The notes under the pieces were generated by a model. The model was not told where the DNA came from. It did not search any database and saw only the letters and a list, made by a program, of their open reading frames with translations. 64,000 nucleotides of DNA from Desulfovibrio porci (lineage in GTDB: Bacteria > Desulfobacterota > Desulfovibrionia > Desulfovibrionales > Desulfovibrionaceae): positions 84,817-148,816 of the forward strand of contig NZ_VUMH01000009.1 in NCBI RefSeq assembly GCF_009696265.1. The letters run 5' to 3'. Of this stretch, positions 8,303 through 17,654 are shown piece by piece. How positions within the stretch are numbered: the stretch's first letter is position 1; each line of letters begins with the position of its first letter. Made by a program: the position numbers and the translations under genes.

Positions 8303-9196
8303 ATGCTGCTCGGCAAATACCATATCGTCATTTTCAAGGAAGGACGCAGCGGCAGCCGCAACCTGCGGATGCGCGGCTGGTTCGGCTTTACGGCCTGCCT
8401 GCTGGTCCTGGCCCTGATCGCCTGCAACGTCTGGCTCTGGCGGGCCTGGCTTCAGGCGCGCCATCTGGATGAGAATCTCGACAACGCCCAGCGGGTCATT
8501 GAGGAGCAGCGCCGCCAGATCGTCAACCTCGCCGGACGGATCACCTCCGTCAGCCAGGACTTGCAGCGCGTGCAGCGCTTTGATTCCAAACTGCGGATGA
8601 TGATGAACATGGAAAAAGACCCCGCTGAAGTGGGCGGCTCGCCCGGCGACTTTTCGCGCGCCTATCTGCCCCTGCACCGGCAGGAACTGGCCGCGCGCAA
8701 GATGCAGGATTTTCTCTCCCGTCTTTCCGAATCCGTGCGCCTGGAGGAAGTGCGCCAGCAGGATCTTTTGCGCGCCCTGCGCGAAAACCGCGACGCCCTG
8801 GCCTCCATGCCGTCCATCTGGCCGGTGGTGGGCTTTGTGTCCTCCAGTTTCGGCGGGCGCTCCTCGCCCTTCGGCGGCGGAAGCGGCCAGTTCCACAAGG
8901 GGCTGGACATCAGCAACCGCATGGGCACGCCCATTCTGGCCCCGGCCCAGGGCGCGGTGACGATGGCCGCGCGCGACGGCGCTTACGGCAACAGCGTGGA
9001 AATCAACCACGGCGGCGGCATAGTCACCAAATATGGCCATATGCAGCGCTGGGTGGTGCAGCCCGGTCAATGGGTCAAGCGCGGCGAAATCATCGGCTAT
9101 ATCGGCATGACGGGCCGCACCACCGGTCCGCACCTGCATTACGAGGTGCGGCTCAACGGCGTGCCGGTGAATCCCATGCGCTACATCCTGGAGTGA
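8303..9196 (+). CDS. Membrane-anchored M23 (LytM-type) peptidase
   Basis: Peptidoglycan endopeptidase or activator of the M23/LytM family in the cell envelope. The 297-residue protein has a short basic N-terminus, one membrane helix (about residues 25-47, WFGFTACLLVLALIACNVWLW), a long periplasmic coiled coil (residues 50-165), then the M23 domain. Zinc-site motifs are intact: FHKGLDIS (H-x-x-x-D) and GPHLHYEV (H-x-H), with the usual GNSVEINHGGGIVTKYGHM between them. The layout recalls EnvC/NlpD-like and MepM-like regulators of division or cell growth. No ribosome site is visible before the ATG, which fits the promoter placement. It diverges from the SUKH-like gene. Confidence 0.9.
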   Translation: MLLGKYHIVIFKEGRSGSRNLRMRGWFGFTACLLVLALIACNVWLWRAWLQARHLDENLDNAQRVIEEQRRQIVNLAGRITSVSQDLQRVQRFDSKLRMMMNMEKDPAEVGGSPGDFSRAYLPLHRQELAARKMQDFLSRLSESVRLEEVRQQDLLRALRENRDALASMPSIWPVVGFVSSSFGGRSSPFGGGSGQFHKGLDISNRMGTPILAPAQGAVTMAARDGAYGNSVEINHGGGIVTKYGHMQRWVVQPGQWVKRGEIIGYIGMTGRTTGPHLHYEVRLNGVPVNPMRYILE

Positions 9197-9293
9197 GCGC
9201 GCCCGCGCATTCCTCCTCCGTTTTATTTCATTTTCGCATATAGGCTTTTGACTGTTGCGAAACAGGCCCGCCCTGGCGTATACGGAAGATAAA

Positions 9294-9311
9294 CCGGCTT
9301 TGAAAAGCCGG
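9294..9311 (+). terminator. Weak hairpin upstream of the symporter gene
   Basis: Short palindrome (CCGGCTTT and its complement) about 95 bases after the M23 gene and followed by a few T. It could end that transcript or lie in the leader of the next operon. Confidence 0.35.
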
Positions 9312-9368
9312 ACCTTTCTGCGCATATTGTCAGACGCCCTGTCATTCTAAACTTCGCGGAGGATCAGG

Positions 9369-10574
9369 ATGGCCAAGATCGGTGATATTTCGCTTATTCT
9401 CAAGCTGCTGGCCGGGCTTGTGCTCGGCGCGCTGCTGGGCTTTGTGGCCAATGAGGCCGTCATGGACGTGGTGGTTTCTCTGCGGCACATTTTCGGCCAG
9501 ATCATTTTCTTCCTGGTGCCGCTGGTCATTGTGGGCTTCATCACCCCGGCCATCGTGCGGCTGGGGCAGAACGCCAGCAAAATCCTGATGGTGGCCGTGT
9601 GCCTGGCCTATGCCTCCTCGCTGGGCGCGGCCCTGTTTTCCATGACCTCGGGCTACCTGATCATTCCGCATCTTTCCATCGCCACGGAGACGGAAACCCT
9701 GCGCAAGCTGCCGGAAATGGTCTTCCGCCTGGACATCCCGCCCCTGTTCAGCGTCATGAGCGCCCTGGTCACGGCCCTGTTTTTCGGCGTGGCCATCGCC
9801 TGGACCAAGTCCGAAACCCTGAGCAAGGTTTTCGCCGAACTGGAACGGGTCATGACCTGGTTGGTGACGCGGGTAATGATTCCCATCCTGCCCTTTTTCG
9901 TGGGCCTCTCCTTCATGGGCCTGGCCTATGAAGGTTCGCTGACCAGGCATCTGCCCATTTTCGTGACCATGGTGGTCCTGGTGATCTTCGGCCACTTCAT
10001 CTGGCTGGCCGTACTCTACGGCATCGGCGGGGCCTTGTCGGGCCGCAATCCCTCCCAGGTTTTCCGCTACTATATGCCCGCCTACCTTACCGCCGTGGGC
10101 ACCATGTCCAGCGCCGCGACGCTGCCCGTGGCCCTGGAGTGCGCGCGCCGCTCGCCGGTGCTCAGCCGGACCATGGTGGAATTCATGGTGCCGCTGGGGG
10201 CCACGGTGCATCTCTGCGGTTCGGTGCTCACGGAAACCTTTTTTGTCATGACCATCAGCCTGATCCTTTACGGCGCGCTGCCCTCGCTGGGCACCATGGT
10301 GCTTTTCTGCGTGCTGCTGGGGATTTTCGCCGTGGGCGCGCCCGGCGTGCCCGGCGGCACGGTGGTGGCCTCGCTGGGCATCGTGACCGGCGTGCTGGGC
10401 TTTGACCAGACCGGCGTGGCCCTGCTTATCGCCATCTTCGCCCTGCAGGACAGCTTCGGCACAGCCTGCAACGTCACCGGCGACGGCGCCCTGACCCTCA
10501 TGCTGGAGGGCATCTTCAACCGTCACGGCGAACTGGGGGCCATGCAGCACTCGGGGAGCACGGAGAACGCATGA
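9369..10574 (+). CDS. DAACS (SLC1-type) dicarboxylate/amino acid:cation symporter
   Basis: Polytopic inner-membrane transporter of the glutamate/serine/dicarboxylate symporter family, 401 residues. The C-terminal half carries the family's re-entrant loops and substrate site: YLTAVGTMSSAATLPVAL (serine-rich HP1 region), MVPLGATVHLCGS, then GAPGVPGGTVVASLGI (HP2) and QDSFGTACNVTGDG, which corresponds to the N-x-x-G-D TM8 motif. The ATG follows GGAGGATCAGG. The gene overlaps the cysteine desulfidase gene by four bases (ATGA), so cysteine or a related small amino acid is the likely cargo; this is inference from the operon. Known cysteine desulfidase operons in enterobacteria use a different carrier family (CyuP). 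Confidence 0.88.
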   Translation: MAKIGDISLILKLLAGLVLGALLGFVANEAVMDVVVSLRHIFGQIIFFLVPLVIVGFITPAIVRLGQNASKILMVAVCLAYASSLGAALFSMTSGYLIIPHLSIATETETLRKLPEMVFRLDIPPLFSVMSALVTALFFGVAIAWTKSETLSKVFAELERVMTWLVTRVMIPILPFFVGLSFMGLAYEGSLTRHLPIFVTMVVLVIFGHFIWLAVLYGIGGALSGRNPSQVFRYYMPAYLTAVGTMSSAATLPVALECARRSPVLSRTMVEFMVPLGATVHLCGSVLTETFFVMTISLILYGALPSLGTMVLFCVLLGIFAVGAPGVPGGTVVASLGIVTGVLGFDQTGVALLIAIFALQDSFGTACNVTGDGALTLMLEGIFNRHGELGAMQHSGSTENA

Positions 10575-11857
10575 GCGCATCCCAGCAAGCCTTTCTTGAT
10601 CTGATCCACCAGGAAGTGGTGCCCGCCCTGGGCTGCACCGAACCCATCGCCGTGGCCCTCACGGCGGCCAAGGCCGCCGAAACGCTGGGGGCCGCGCCCG
10701 AAAGCCTGTGCGTGGAGGTCAGCGCCAACCTGCTCAAGAACGGCATGGGCGTGATGGTGCCCGGCACTGGTGAAATGGGGCTGAACATCGCGGCGGCGTC
10801 CGGCGCGCTGGGCGGCAAAAGCGCGTTGGGCCTGGAATGCCTGCGCGATCTGACGCCCGGCCAGGTGGACGCCGCCAGGGCCATGATCAAGGCCGGTCAG
10901 GTGGAACTGAAACTGCCGGACAACGACCTGCTGCTGTATTGCGCGGTCACCGCCGCTGCCGCCGGGCATACGGCCAGGGCCGAATTGCGGGACAGCCACG
11001 CCAACATCACCCGGGTCTGGCGCGACGGCGCGCTGATTTTTGAAAAAGAGGACGCCGCCGGGACGGAGAACCGGACCGACGGCGCGGACAGCTGGCCTCT
11101 GACCCTGGCCGGTATTTACGACTTTGCCACCACGGCCCCGCTGGAGGACATCGCCTTCATTCTGGAGGCCGCGCGCATGAACCGCCGGGTGGCCGAGGAA
11201 GGCCTGAGCCGCCAGTATGGTCTGGCCGTGGGCAAGAGTATGGACGCCCAGGTGCGGCGGCGCATCCTGGCCGACGACATGCCCACCTTCGCGGTCAAGC
11301 TCACGGCGGCGGCGGCCGACGCGCGCATGGCCGGGGTGATGATGCCGGTCATGAGCAATTCCGGCAGCGGCAACCAGGGCATCACCTGCACCATGCCGGT
11401 GGTGGCCTGCGCCATCCGCCAGGAAAAGAGCGACGAGGAACTGGCCCGCGCCCTGATTATGAGCCATCTGACCTCCATCCACATCAAGCACCACCTCGGA
11501 CGGCTTTCGGCCCACTGCGGCGCCATGGTGGCGGGCACGGCCGCAGCCTGCGGCATCGCCCTGCTGCTGGGCGGCGGGCTGAAGGAAATGGAAATGACCG
11601 TGCGCAACATGGTGGGCAACATTGCGGGCATGATCTGCGACGGGGCCAAAAGCTCCTGCGCGCTCAAGGTGGCCTCGGCCGTGGGCGCGGGCATCCAGGC
11701 CGTGATGCTGGCCCTGGAAGGTTCCGCTGTGCCCGGCAACGAAGGCATTGTGGATGCGGACATTGAAACCTGCATCGCCAACTTGGGCCGCCTTGGCTCC
11801 ACGGGCATGCGCGAGACGGACAAGGTGATTCTGGATATTATGCTGCACAAGAAATAG
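10571..11857 (+). CDS. cyuA: L-cysteine desulfidase (CyuA/YhaM family)
   Basis: Oxygen-sensitive [4Fe-4S] enzyme that splits L-cysteine to sulfide, ammonia and pyruvate (established for the M. jannaschii homologue and linked to anaerobic cysteine use in enterobacteria). The 428-residue product fits the family length. Conserved Cys-bearing segments are present: LGCTEPIAVALT near the start, GNQGITCTMPVVAC, LSAHCGAMVAGTAAACG and MICDGAKSSCALKV, which include the cluster ligands and the serine-dehydratase-like fold motifs. It is translationally coupled to the symporter gene and followed by a strong terminator, making a two-gene operon. It would give the cell a sulfide and pyruvate source apart from sulfate reduction. 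Family-related serine dehydratase activity cannot be excluded. Confidence 0.85.
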   Translation: MSASQQAFLDLIHQEVVPALGCTEPIAVALTAAKAAETLGAAPESLCVEVSANLLKNGMGVMVPGTGEMGLNIAAASGALGGKSALGLECLRDLTPGQVDAARAMIKAGQVELKLPDNDLLLYCAVTAAAAGHTARAELRDSHANITRVWRDGALIFEKEDAAGTENRTDGADSWPLTLAGIYDFATTAPLEDIAFILEAARMNRRVAEEGLSRQYGLAVGKSMDAQVRRRILADDMPTFAVKLTAAAADARMAGVMMPVMSNSGSGNQGITCTMPVVACAIRQEKSDEELARALIMSHLTSIHIKHHLGRLSAHCGAMVAGTAAACGIALLLGGGLKEMEMTVRNMVGNIAGMICDGAKSSCALKVASAVGAGIQAVMLALEGSAVPGNEGIVDADIETCIANLGRLGSTGMRETDKVILDIMLHKK

Positions 11858-11887
11858 CGTCCGTCGTCGACGGAGCGCGTGTCATTG

Positions 11888-11932
11888 AAACAGCCGTCCC
11901 CTTGACCACAGAGTCAAAGGGACGGCTGTTTT
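11888..11932 (+). terminator. Rho-independent terminator after the cysteine desulfidase operon
   Basis: Long stem built from AAACAGCCGTCCC and its complement with a paired inner CTTGAC segment, followed by TTTT. It lies 30 bases after the stop codon. Confidence 0.9.
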
Positions 11933-12007
11933 GTAGCGGCGAAGGCCGTGAGTGTCGCGCTTTTCCCGCGTCCGCCGGAGCCGATGCCGTCTCGGCATGG
12001 GGTCGTT

Positions 12008-12823
12008 CTACATGCCGAACCAGGCGTACCCGTCATAAAACAGCACCCGCCCGCAGATCTCCCCGGCCCAGGTCAGGCCGCAAAGGATGCCCGCCCTGAC
12101 GGCGAGTGGACAGGGGCAGGCAGGGGATTCGCCGGAATGAAGCGCGCGGCAGCCGTTGCGGACCAGCAGCAGGGGGCCGAGGGCGGCTCCGGCCAGCAGA
12201 AAAGCCAGGGCCCAGCATTGCAGGGCGACATGGTCCGGCATCGGGGAGGTCATCCATTGCAGGGGCAGGACCAGCACGCGCAACCCGAAGGCCAGCACCA
12301 GAATCACGGGCTGTGGGCCGGTCGTCAGCCGCCGCGCCGCTTCGGAATCGCGTCGCGCGGCAAGCCCGTTGAGAAAGAGCAGGGTCGCCGCGCCTGTGAG
12401 CAGGCCCGATGCGAGGAAGGTCCAGAACGTGGCCGCTGAATTCCAGAACGGCACCGTGGGCAGGGTGTACACCCGGCTCATAACATACATCAGTCCCAGG
12501 CCGACGAGGGCGGCCAGCCAGCGGACCCAGACCCGGCGCGTCACCAGCCAGGCAAGCGTCGCCGCGCCGAGCAGGCCCACGAACCAGATTTCCCGGCTCA
12601 GCCAGGACGTGCCCGCGTTGGTGATGGTGTAAAAACTCACCCAGGGATCGGAAAGGTGGCCGAGCGAAAACAGCGCCCCGGCGCAGAGCAGCGCGAGGGC
12701 GGCCCACCCGGCGACGCGCCCTCGGCCGCTTTCAGGAGCGGCAAAAAAGGGAAGCAACAGCAGCATGCCCGCCGAAGCCTGCCCCAGAAGGGTGAAAAGA
12801 ACGAGGCTCAAGGACCCTTCCAT
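12008..12823 (-). CDS. dmsC: DMSO reductase-type membrane anchor subunit (DmsC)
   Basis: Integral membrane subunit of 271 residues that anchors the molybdoenzyme and passes electrons from menaquinol. Around eight hydrophobic helices can be counted, starting with MEGSLSLVLFTLLGQASAGMLLL, which is characteristic of DmsC. The GHLSDPWVSFYTITNAGTSWLSREIWF segment matches the family's conserved loop. The start at 12823 follows GAGGAGGTG and is only two bases from the dmsB stop, so an in-frame upstream extension that overlaps dmsB is rejected. It is the last gene of the dmsABC operon, ending about 75 bases from the convergent terminator of the cysteine desulfidase operon. Confidence 0.88.
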   Translation of the reverse strand: MEGSLSLVLFTLLGQASAGMLLLLPFFAAPESGRGRVAGWAALALLCAGALFSLGHLSDPWVSFYTITNAGTSWLSREIWFVGLLGAATLAWLVTRRVWVRWLAALVGLGLMYVMSRVYTLPTVPFWNSAATFWTFLASGLLTGAATLLFLNGLAARRDSEAARRLTTGPQPVILVLAFGLRVLVLPLQWMTSPMPDHVALQCWALAFLLAGAALGPLLLVRNGCRALHSGESPACPCPLAVRAGILCGLTWAGEICGRVLFYDGYAWFGM

Positions 12824-12825
12824 GG

Positions 12826-13455
12826 CTACACCTCCTCGGGATTGCTGATCAGGCCGCCCCGCAGGCCTTCCGTGCTCCCCTGCGGTTTGGCATGGCGGTT
12901 GGGGGCGCAGATGAAGTGCGGGCGCGTCAATTCCGCGTCGGGCAGCGGCGCGATGGGAGCCTGCGCTCCATAACGCTCCACCAGTTGCCCGTACTCGCCG
13001 TAATCCAGCGCCCGGCAGGGGCAGGCGGCCACGCAGGCCGGTTTTTTCCCCTGTTCCAGGTTGTCGCGGCAGAAATCGCACTTGGTCATTTTTTTCCGTT
13101 GCGGATCAAACTGCGGCGCGCCGTACGGGCAATTCCACTCGCAATAGCGGCAGCCGACGCAACGGCTTTCATCTACGGACACAATGCCGTTTTCATCCTT
13201 GTGCATGGCCTGGGTGGGACAGCCGTTGGCGCAGACGGGATTTTCACAGTGGTTGCAGGACAGGGACACATAGTAGGCAAAGACGTTCTGCTCGAAAGCG
13301 TCGCCCACGGGCAGCCATTCTCCGCCGGAAAACTCCAGCACCCGCCGCCAGAGAACGCCCGGATTCGCATTGTGTTTGTCGATACAGGCGATCATGCAGG
13401 CCTTGCAGCCGGTGCAGAGTTCGGAATTGAAATAAAAAGCCGGATTTTTGATCAT
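12826..13455 (-). CDS. dmsB: DMSO reductase-type iron-sulfur subunit (DmsB)
   Basis: Ferredoxin-like subunit carrying four [4Fe-4S] clusters that wire DmsC to DmsA. Sixteen cysteines fall in the four expected groups: CTGCKACMIAC, CNHCENPVCANGC, CVGCRYCEWNC and the split group CDFC with CVAACP. The start at 13455 (MIKNPAFYFNSELC) is preferred over an ATG at 13476 because AAGGA sits about ten bases upstream and homologues begin in this way. Length is 209 residues. The gene lies between dmsA and dmsC on the minus strand. Substrate of the complex (DMSO, TMAO or another S/N-oxide) is not decided by this subunit. Confidence 0.92.
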   Translation of the reverse strand: MIKNPAFYFNSELCTGCKACMIACIDKHNANPGVLWRRVLEFSGGEWLPVGDAFEQNVFAYYVSLSCNHCENPVCANGCPTQAMHKDENGIVSVDESRCVGCRYCEWNCPYGAPQFDPQRKKMTKCDFCRDNLEQGKKPACVAACPCRALDYGEYGQLVERYGAQAPIAPLPDAELTRPHFICAPNRHAKPQGSTEGLRGGLISNPEEV

Positions 13456-13486
13456 TTTGTCATCCTTGGCGAGCATGCCTTGCCGC

Positions 13487-15928
13487 TCAGGCTTTTTCGA
13501 CCTGGACGAGGTTGGTGTGGTGGGGGTTGCCTTTGGCCAGGGCCGTGGGCAGCAGCTTGGTCAGCACGTTGACGCAGCCGTTGGTGTCCTGTCCCGAACT
13601 GTCGGGCGTATGCCACGCGCCTTCCGGCAGGGACACGACGCCGGGCATGATGCGCGGCGTGACCTTGGCCTTGACGAACGACACGCCCCGCTCGTTGAAG
13701 ACTTTCACCTTGTCGCCGAGGCGGATGCCGCGGGCTCCGGCGTCGCGCGGATTGATCCACAGTTCCTGCGGGGCGACCTCCTGCAGCCACCAGCAGTTCC
13801 CATAGGTGGAGTGCGTGCGCTGTTTGTAGTGATGGCCGATGAGTTGGAGCGGCCATGTTTTGCGCTCCGCCCCCTCGGGTCCTTCCGGGTTGGGGATGTA
13901 TTCCGGCAGAGGGGTGATGGCCTGCTCGGGTTGCAGGGTCCACGTTTTTGCCAGTTCCGCCAGCCGGGGGGAATAGATTTCTATTTTGCCGGACGGGGAA
14001 GGCAACGGATGCGCCTCCGGGTCCTCGCGGAAATCCTTGTAGGCGATATGGTTTTCAGGAAAATGCTTTTTGAAGACGCCCATTTTGAAGGCCTCTTCCA
14101 GCGTCGGCGGCAGTTCCGGCACGGCGTTGCGGGATTCTTCGTACAGCGCTTCCAGCCATTGGTATTGCGTGCGTCCTTCCGTGAATTGCGCCTCCACGCC
14201 CAGTTCTCTGGCCACGCCCGCGCAGATGTCATAAATGCTGCGGGCCTCGCCCAAGGGGTCTATGCACTTGTTGTCGAAGATGACATAGGCGATGTTGCTG
14301 TCGCCGTCCGACGTCCAGTCGTGTTCCTCCAGATTCATGCAGCTCAGCAACAGAAAATCCGTGTAGCGGGCGGAGGGCGTCAGCGTGGTGTCGATGACCA
14401 CGATGGTCTCGCACTTTTTTTCGTCGGCCAGAATCGGATGCATCTGGTTGATGCCGCCGTGCTGGTTGGTGAGGCAGTTGCCCGCGTAGTTCCAGATGAA
14501 TTTGATCGGCGCGACGAGACGGTCGCGCCCCCGGACGCCCGCGGTGGTCGCGGTCATTTTGGTATAGTCGTCAATGGCCTGATACCAGTTGAAGCAGGAA
14601 ACTTCCGTCTTCACGGGGTTTTCCAGCGTCGGGAACAGGGCCATGGGCAGTTTGTACCCGGCGTTTTCCCGCGCGCCCGTATTGCCGCCCCTGATGCCCA
14701 CGTTGCCGGTGAGCACGGCGAGCATGCCCACGGCGCGGGAAAGATTCTCGCCGTTGGTGGTCCGTTGCGGCCCCCAGCCCTGGCAGATGAAGCAGGGCTT
14801 GGCCCCGGCGATTTCCCTGGCCAGCTTTTCAATGCGCGCCGGAGGAATGCCGGTGATGCGCGAGGCCCAGGCGGGCGTTTTTGGGGTTTTGTCCGGGCCG
14901 TGTCCCAGAATGTACGACGCATAGGAGGAACCGGCGGGCGCGCCCTCGGGCAGGGATGCCTCATCGTAACCGATGGTGTATTTGGCGAGAAAGGCCTTGT
15001 CCACCCGGTCTTCGCTGATCATGACGTAGGCCAGAGCCGCGCTGAGCGCCGCGTCCGTGCCGGGACGGATGGGAATCCATTCGTCGCCCACGGAAACCAC
15101 GGTGTCGGAATAGCGCGGGTCAATGACAATGACCCGCGTGTTGCGCGTGAAGCGGGCGTGCTGGAGCGTTTTGGCCTTGCAGCCCGACATGCGGGTTTCC
15201 GAGGGATTGTTGCCGAAAAACACGGCCAGTTCGCTGTTTTCCATATCGGAAAGCGAGTTGCCGTCCACCCAGCCGCCTCCGTACAGATAGGGCATGCCCA
15301 CCGTGATCTGGCAGGTGGAATAGTCGGCATAATGGTTCAGGTAGCCGCCTACGAGATTCATCAGCCGGGCCACCGCCGTTTGCGCGGGGGGCCAGCTTTT
15401 GCCCATGGTGCTGCCGAGCGCGCCGGTGCCGTAGTTGAGATAGACGGACTCGTTTCCGTACGTGTCGATGGCGCCGCGCAACCGCTTGCCGATTTCGGCG
15501 AAAGCTTCATCCCAACTGATGCGCTCGAACTTGCCTTCCCCGCGTTTGCCGATCCGGCGCAGGGGGTAGGGGATACGCTCCTTGGCATACACGCGCTGGC
15601 GCATGGAACGTCCGCGCGGACAGGCGCGGAGCTGTTGCAGGCCGTATTGGTCGTCGCCGGTATTGTCGGTTTCCACCTGGGTGATGACGCCGTCGCGCAC
15701 ATGCACGCGCAAGGCGCAACGGCTCCCGCAATTCACATTGCAGGAGTTCCAGAGGATTTTTTCCTCTCCCGTGCCCGATGGAGCGGGAGGCCCGGCAATG
15801 GCCTCGCCCGCGTTGAAAATTTGTATGGAAAACGGGAAGAACGCCGACGCAAGCACGGCGGCCCCTCCCTTGATCACATCGCGTCGTTTCAAGGCATCTT
15901 TTTTTTCTGATGACTTGCTATCTTGCAT
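13487..15928 (-). CDS. dmsA: DMSO reductase-type molybdopterin oxidoreductase, catalytic subunit (DmsA)
   Basis: Periplasmic molybdenum bis-MGD reductase of 813 residues. A Tat signal peptide is visible (KRRDVIKGGAAVLASAFF, twin Arg at 15-16). The [4Fe-4S] ligands are Cys63, 67, 71 and 103 (CNVNCGSRC, then ACPRGRS). The likely Mo ligand is Ser204 in ADYSTCQI, as in DMSO/TMAO reductases, not Cys or Sec as in nitrate reductase or formate dehydrogenase. Further cofactor motifs include GNNPSETRMSG, IVIDPRYSDT and WGPQRTTNGE. The ATG follows GGAGGTACC. It leads the dmsABC operon. No TorD/DmsD-type chaperone is recognisable in the window, so that factor must be elsewhere. Confidence 0.93.
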   Translation of the reverse strand: MQDSKSSEKKDALKRRDVIKGGAAVLASAFFPFSIQIFNAGEAIAGPPAPSGTGEEKILWNSCNVNCGSRCALRVHVRDGVITQVETDNTGDDQYGLQQLRACPRGRSMRQRVYAKERIPYPLRRIGKRGEGKFERISWDEAFAEIGKRLRGAIDTYGNESVYLNYGTGALGSTMGKSWPPAQTAVARLMNLVGGYLNHYADYSTCQITVGMPYLYGGGWVDGNSLSDMENSELAVFFGNNPSETRMSGCKAKTLQHARFTRNTRVIVIDPRYSDTVVSVGDEWIPIRPGTDAALSAALAYVMISEDRVDKAFLAKYTIGYDEASLPEGAPAGSSYASYILGHGPDKTPKTPAWASRITGIPPARIEKLAREIAGAKPCFICQGWGPQRTTNGENLSRAVGMLAVLTGNVGIRGGNTGARENAGYKLPMALFPTLENPVKTEVSCFNWYQAIDDYTKMTATTAGVRGRDRLVAPIKFIWNYAGNCLTNQHGGINQMHPILADEKKCETIVVIDTTLTPSARYTDFLLLSCMNLEEHDWTSDGDSNIAYVIFDNKCIDPLGEARSIYDICAGVARELGVEAQFTEGRTQYQWLEALYEESRNAVPELPPTLEEAFKMGVFKKHFPENHIAYKDFREDPEAHPLPSPSGKIEIYSPRLAELAKTWTLQPEQAITPLPEYIPNPEGPEGAERKTWPLQLIGHHYKQRTHSTYGNCWWLQEVAPQELWINPRDAGARGIRLGDKVKVFNERGVSFVKAKVTPRIMPGVVSLPEGAWHTPDSSGQDTNGCVNVLTKLLPTALAKGNPHHTNLVQVEKA

Positions 15929-16113
15929 GGTACCTCCGCAAAAACTGCTGCAATTCAGAAGAGGCCGCCCCGGTTACGGCAGGGAGGCTCCTCTTTGCTA
16001 CAAGCATTACCGCCCATACGGGGGGCCGTCCAGGCTTTTTGTGGGGGACATGATCGCCTTATGGTCCGGCTTTCGCAACGGCGCAAATGTCGCGAAGCCG
16101 GGTCTGCCGTCAC

Positions 16114-16160
16114 ACGGAACAGAGCCCCGCGCGAGAGTTACGCGCGGGGCTCTGTTCCGT
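16114..16160 (-). terminator. 20-bp perfect hairpin downstream of gatA
   Basis: Twenty perfectly paired bases around a 7-base loop lie between the gatA stop and the dmsA promoter region. No clear U tract on the minus strand, yet position and strength suggest it ends gatCA transcription. Confidence 0.65.
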
Positions 16161-16180
16161 AACCGTGTTCAGCGGAATTT

Positions 16181-17644
16181 TTACAGCGCGGGCCGTCCGA
16201 TGCCGGGCAAGGCCTGTTCCAGGGCATGGCCGACGCCCAGCAGGCGGGCTTCGCCAAAGGCCGGGCCGATGAGCTGCAGGCCCACGGGCATGTTGCTGTC
16301 CGCTCCCAGGCCCACGGGCAGGGACAGGCCGGGCAGGCCCGCCAGATTCAGAGACAGGGTATAGGCGTCCATAAGATAGGCCTGGAGCGGATCGGCGGCG
16401 TGGCTGCCCAGATCCCAGGCCGTCACCGGCGAAACCGGGGCGCAGAGGGCGTCGCATTGATCCAGCGCGGCCAGGTATTCGTCGCGGATCAGGCGGCGCA
16501 CCTGGGCGGCCTTGCGGTAATAGGCGTCGTAATAGCCCGAGGAGAGCACATAGGCCCCGAGCATGATCCGGCGCTTGACCTCCTGCCCGAAACCTTCGGA
16601 GCGGGACCTGACGTAGAGTTCTTCCAGATTTTTTACGTCCGGGGCGCGGCGGCCGTAGCGCACCCCGTCAAAACGGGCCAGGTTGGAGCTGGCCTCGGCC
16701 ATGGCGATGATATAATAGGTGGCGATGGCCGCTTCGGTGTGCGGCAGACTCACTTCCACCAGTTCCGCGCCCAGTTCCCGCGCGCGCGCAAGGGCCGCGT
16801 CGCAGGCCGCGCGCACTTCCGGGGTCAGACCGTCGCCGAAAAACTCCCTGGGCAGACCCAGGCGCAGGCCTTTGAGGCCGTCCCCCCGCGTCAGGGCGGC
16901 GGCATAGTCGTCCACGGGACGCGGATCGCAGGTGGCATCGCGCGGATCGTGCCCGGCGATGACCGCCAGCACGCGGGCGCAGTCCTCCACCGAGCGGGTC
17001 AGCGGGCCGATCTGGTCCAGGGACGAGCCGTAGGCGATGAGCCCGTAGCGGGACACGCGGCCATAGGTGGGTTTGAGGCCCACGCAGCCGCAGAAGGAAG
17101 CGGGTTGGCGGATGGAGCCGCCCGTGTCCGTGCCCAGCGAGGCAAAACACTGCCCGGCCGCCACCGAGGCCGCCGAACCGCCGGAGGAGCCGCCCGGCAC
17201 CTTGGCCGTGTTCCAGGGGTTGCGGGTTTTCTGGTACGCTGAATTTTCCGTGCCCGAACCCATGGCGAATTCGTCCAGATTGGCCTTGCCCAGCAGCACG
17301 GCTCCGGCCCGGCGCAGTTTTTCCACCGCGAAAGCGTCATAAATAGGGGTGAAGCCCTCCAGGATGCGCGAACCGGCCGTGGTGGTCATGCCCTTGGTGG
17401 ACAGGGCGTCCTTGACGGTTACGGGCACGCCCCAGAGCGCTTGCGAGGGGTCCGGCCCGGCCGCGTCCAGCTCACGGGCGCGCGCCAGCGCGCCGTCGGC
17501 GTCCACGCGCAGCATGGCGGCGATCCGGGGTTCCGTGGCCTCCATGCGTTCCAGGCAGGCCCGGGCGGCCTCCACGGCGCTGATTTCCTTTTTCTGCAAA
17601 GCCCCGGCCACGGCCGCGAGCGAAAGCGAACAGATTTCGGTCAT
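16181..17644 (-). CDS. gatA: Aspartyl/glutamyl-tRNA amidotransferase subunit A
   Basis: Amidase subunit of the GatCAB complex, which converts Glu-tRNAGln and often Asp-tRNAAsn to the amidated forms in bacteria lacking the cognate synthetases. The amidase signature is complete: [11 protein letters not shown] holds the catalytic Lys, and [15 protein letters not shown] with [15 protein letters not shown] gives the Ser-cisSer-Lys triad. The 487-residue length is normal. The ATG follows AAGGAC, ten bases after gatC. gatB is not in the window, so the third subunit is encoded elsewhere. The two genes form a compact operon that ends at a strong hairpin. Confidence 0.96.
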   Translation of the reverse strand: MTEICSLSLAAVAGALQKKEISAVEAARACLERMEATEPRIAAMLRVDADGALARARELDAAGPDPSQALWGVPVTVKDALSTKGMTTTAGSRILEGFTPIYDAFAVEKLRRAGAVLLGKANLDEFAMGSGTENSAYQKTRNPWNTAKVPGGSSGGSAASVAAGQCFASLGTDTGGSIRQPASFCGCVGLKPTYGRVSRYGLIAYGSSLDQIGPLTRSVEDCARVLAVIAGHDPRDATCDPRPVDDYAAALTRGDGLKGLRLGLPREFFGDGLTPEVRAACDAALARARELGAELVEVSLPHTEAAIATYYIIAMAEASSNLARFDGVRYGRRAPDVKNLEELYVRSRSEGFGQEVKRRIMLGAYVLSSGYYDAYYRKAAQVRRLIRDEYLAALDQCDALCAPVSPVTAWDLGSHAADPLQAYLMDAYTLSLNLAGLPGLSLPVGLGADSNMPVGLQLIGPAFGEARLLGVGHALEQALPGIGRPAL

Positions 17645-17654
17645 GCCAATGTCC

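Noticed and set aside
13448..15910. 820-codon plus-strand frame opposite dmsA
   Set aside because: Mirror frame of a strongly supported molybdoenzyme gene; no domain and no ribosome site.
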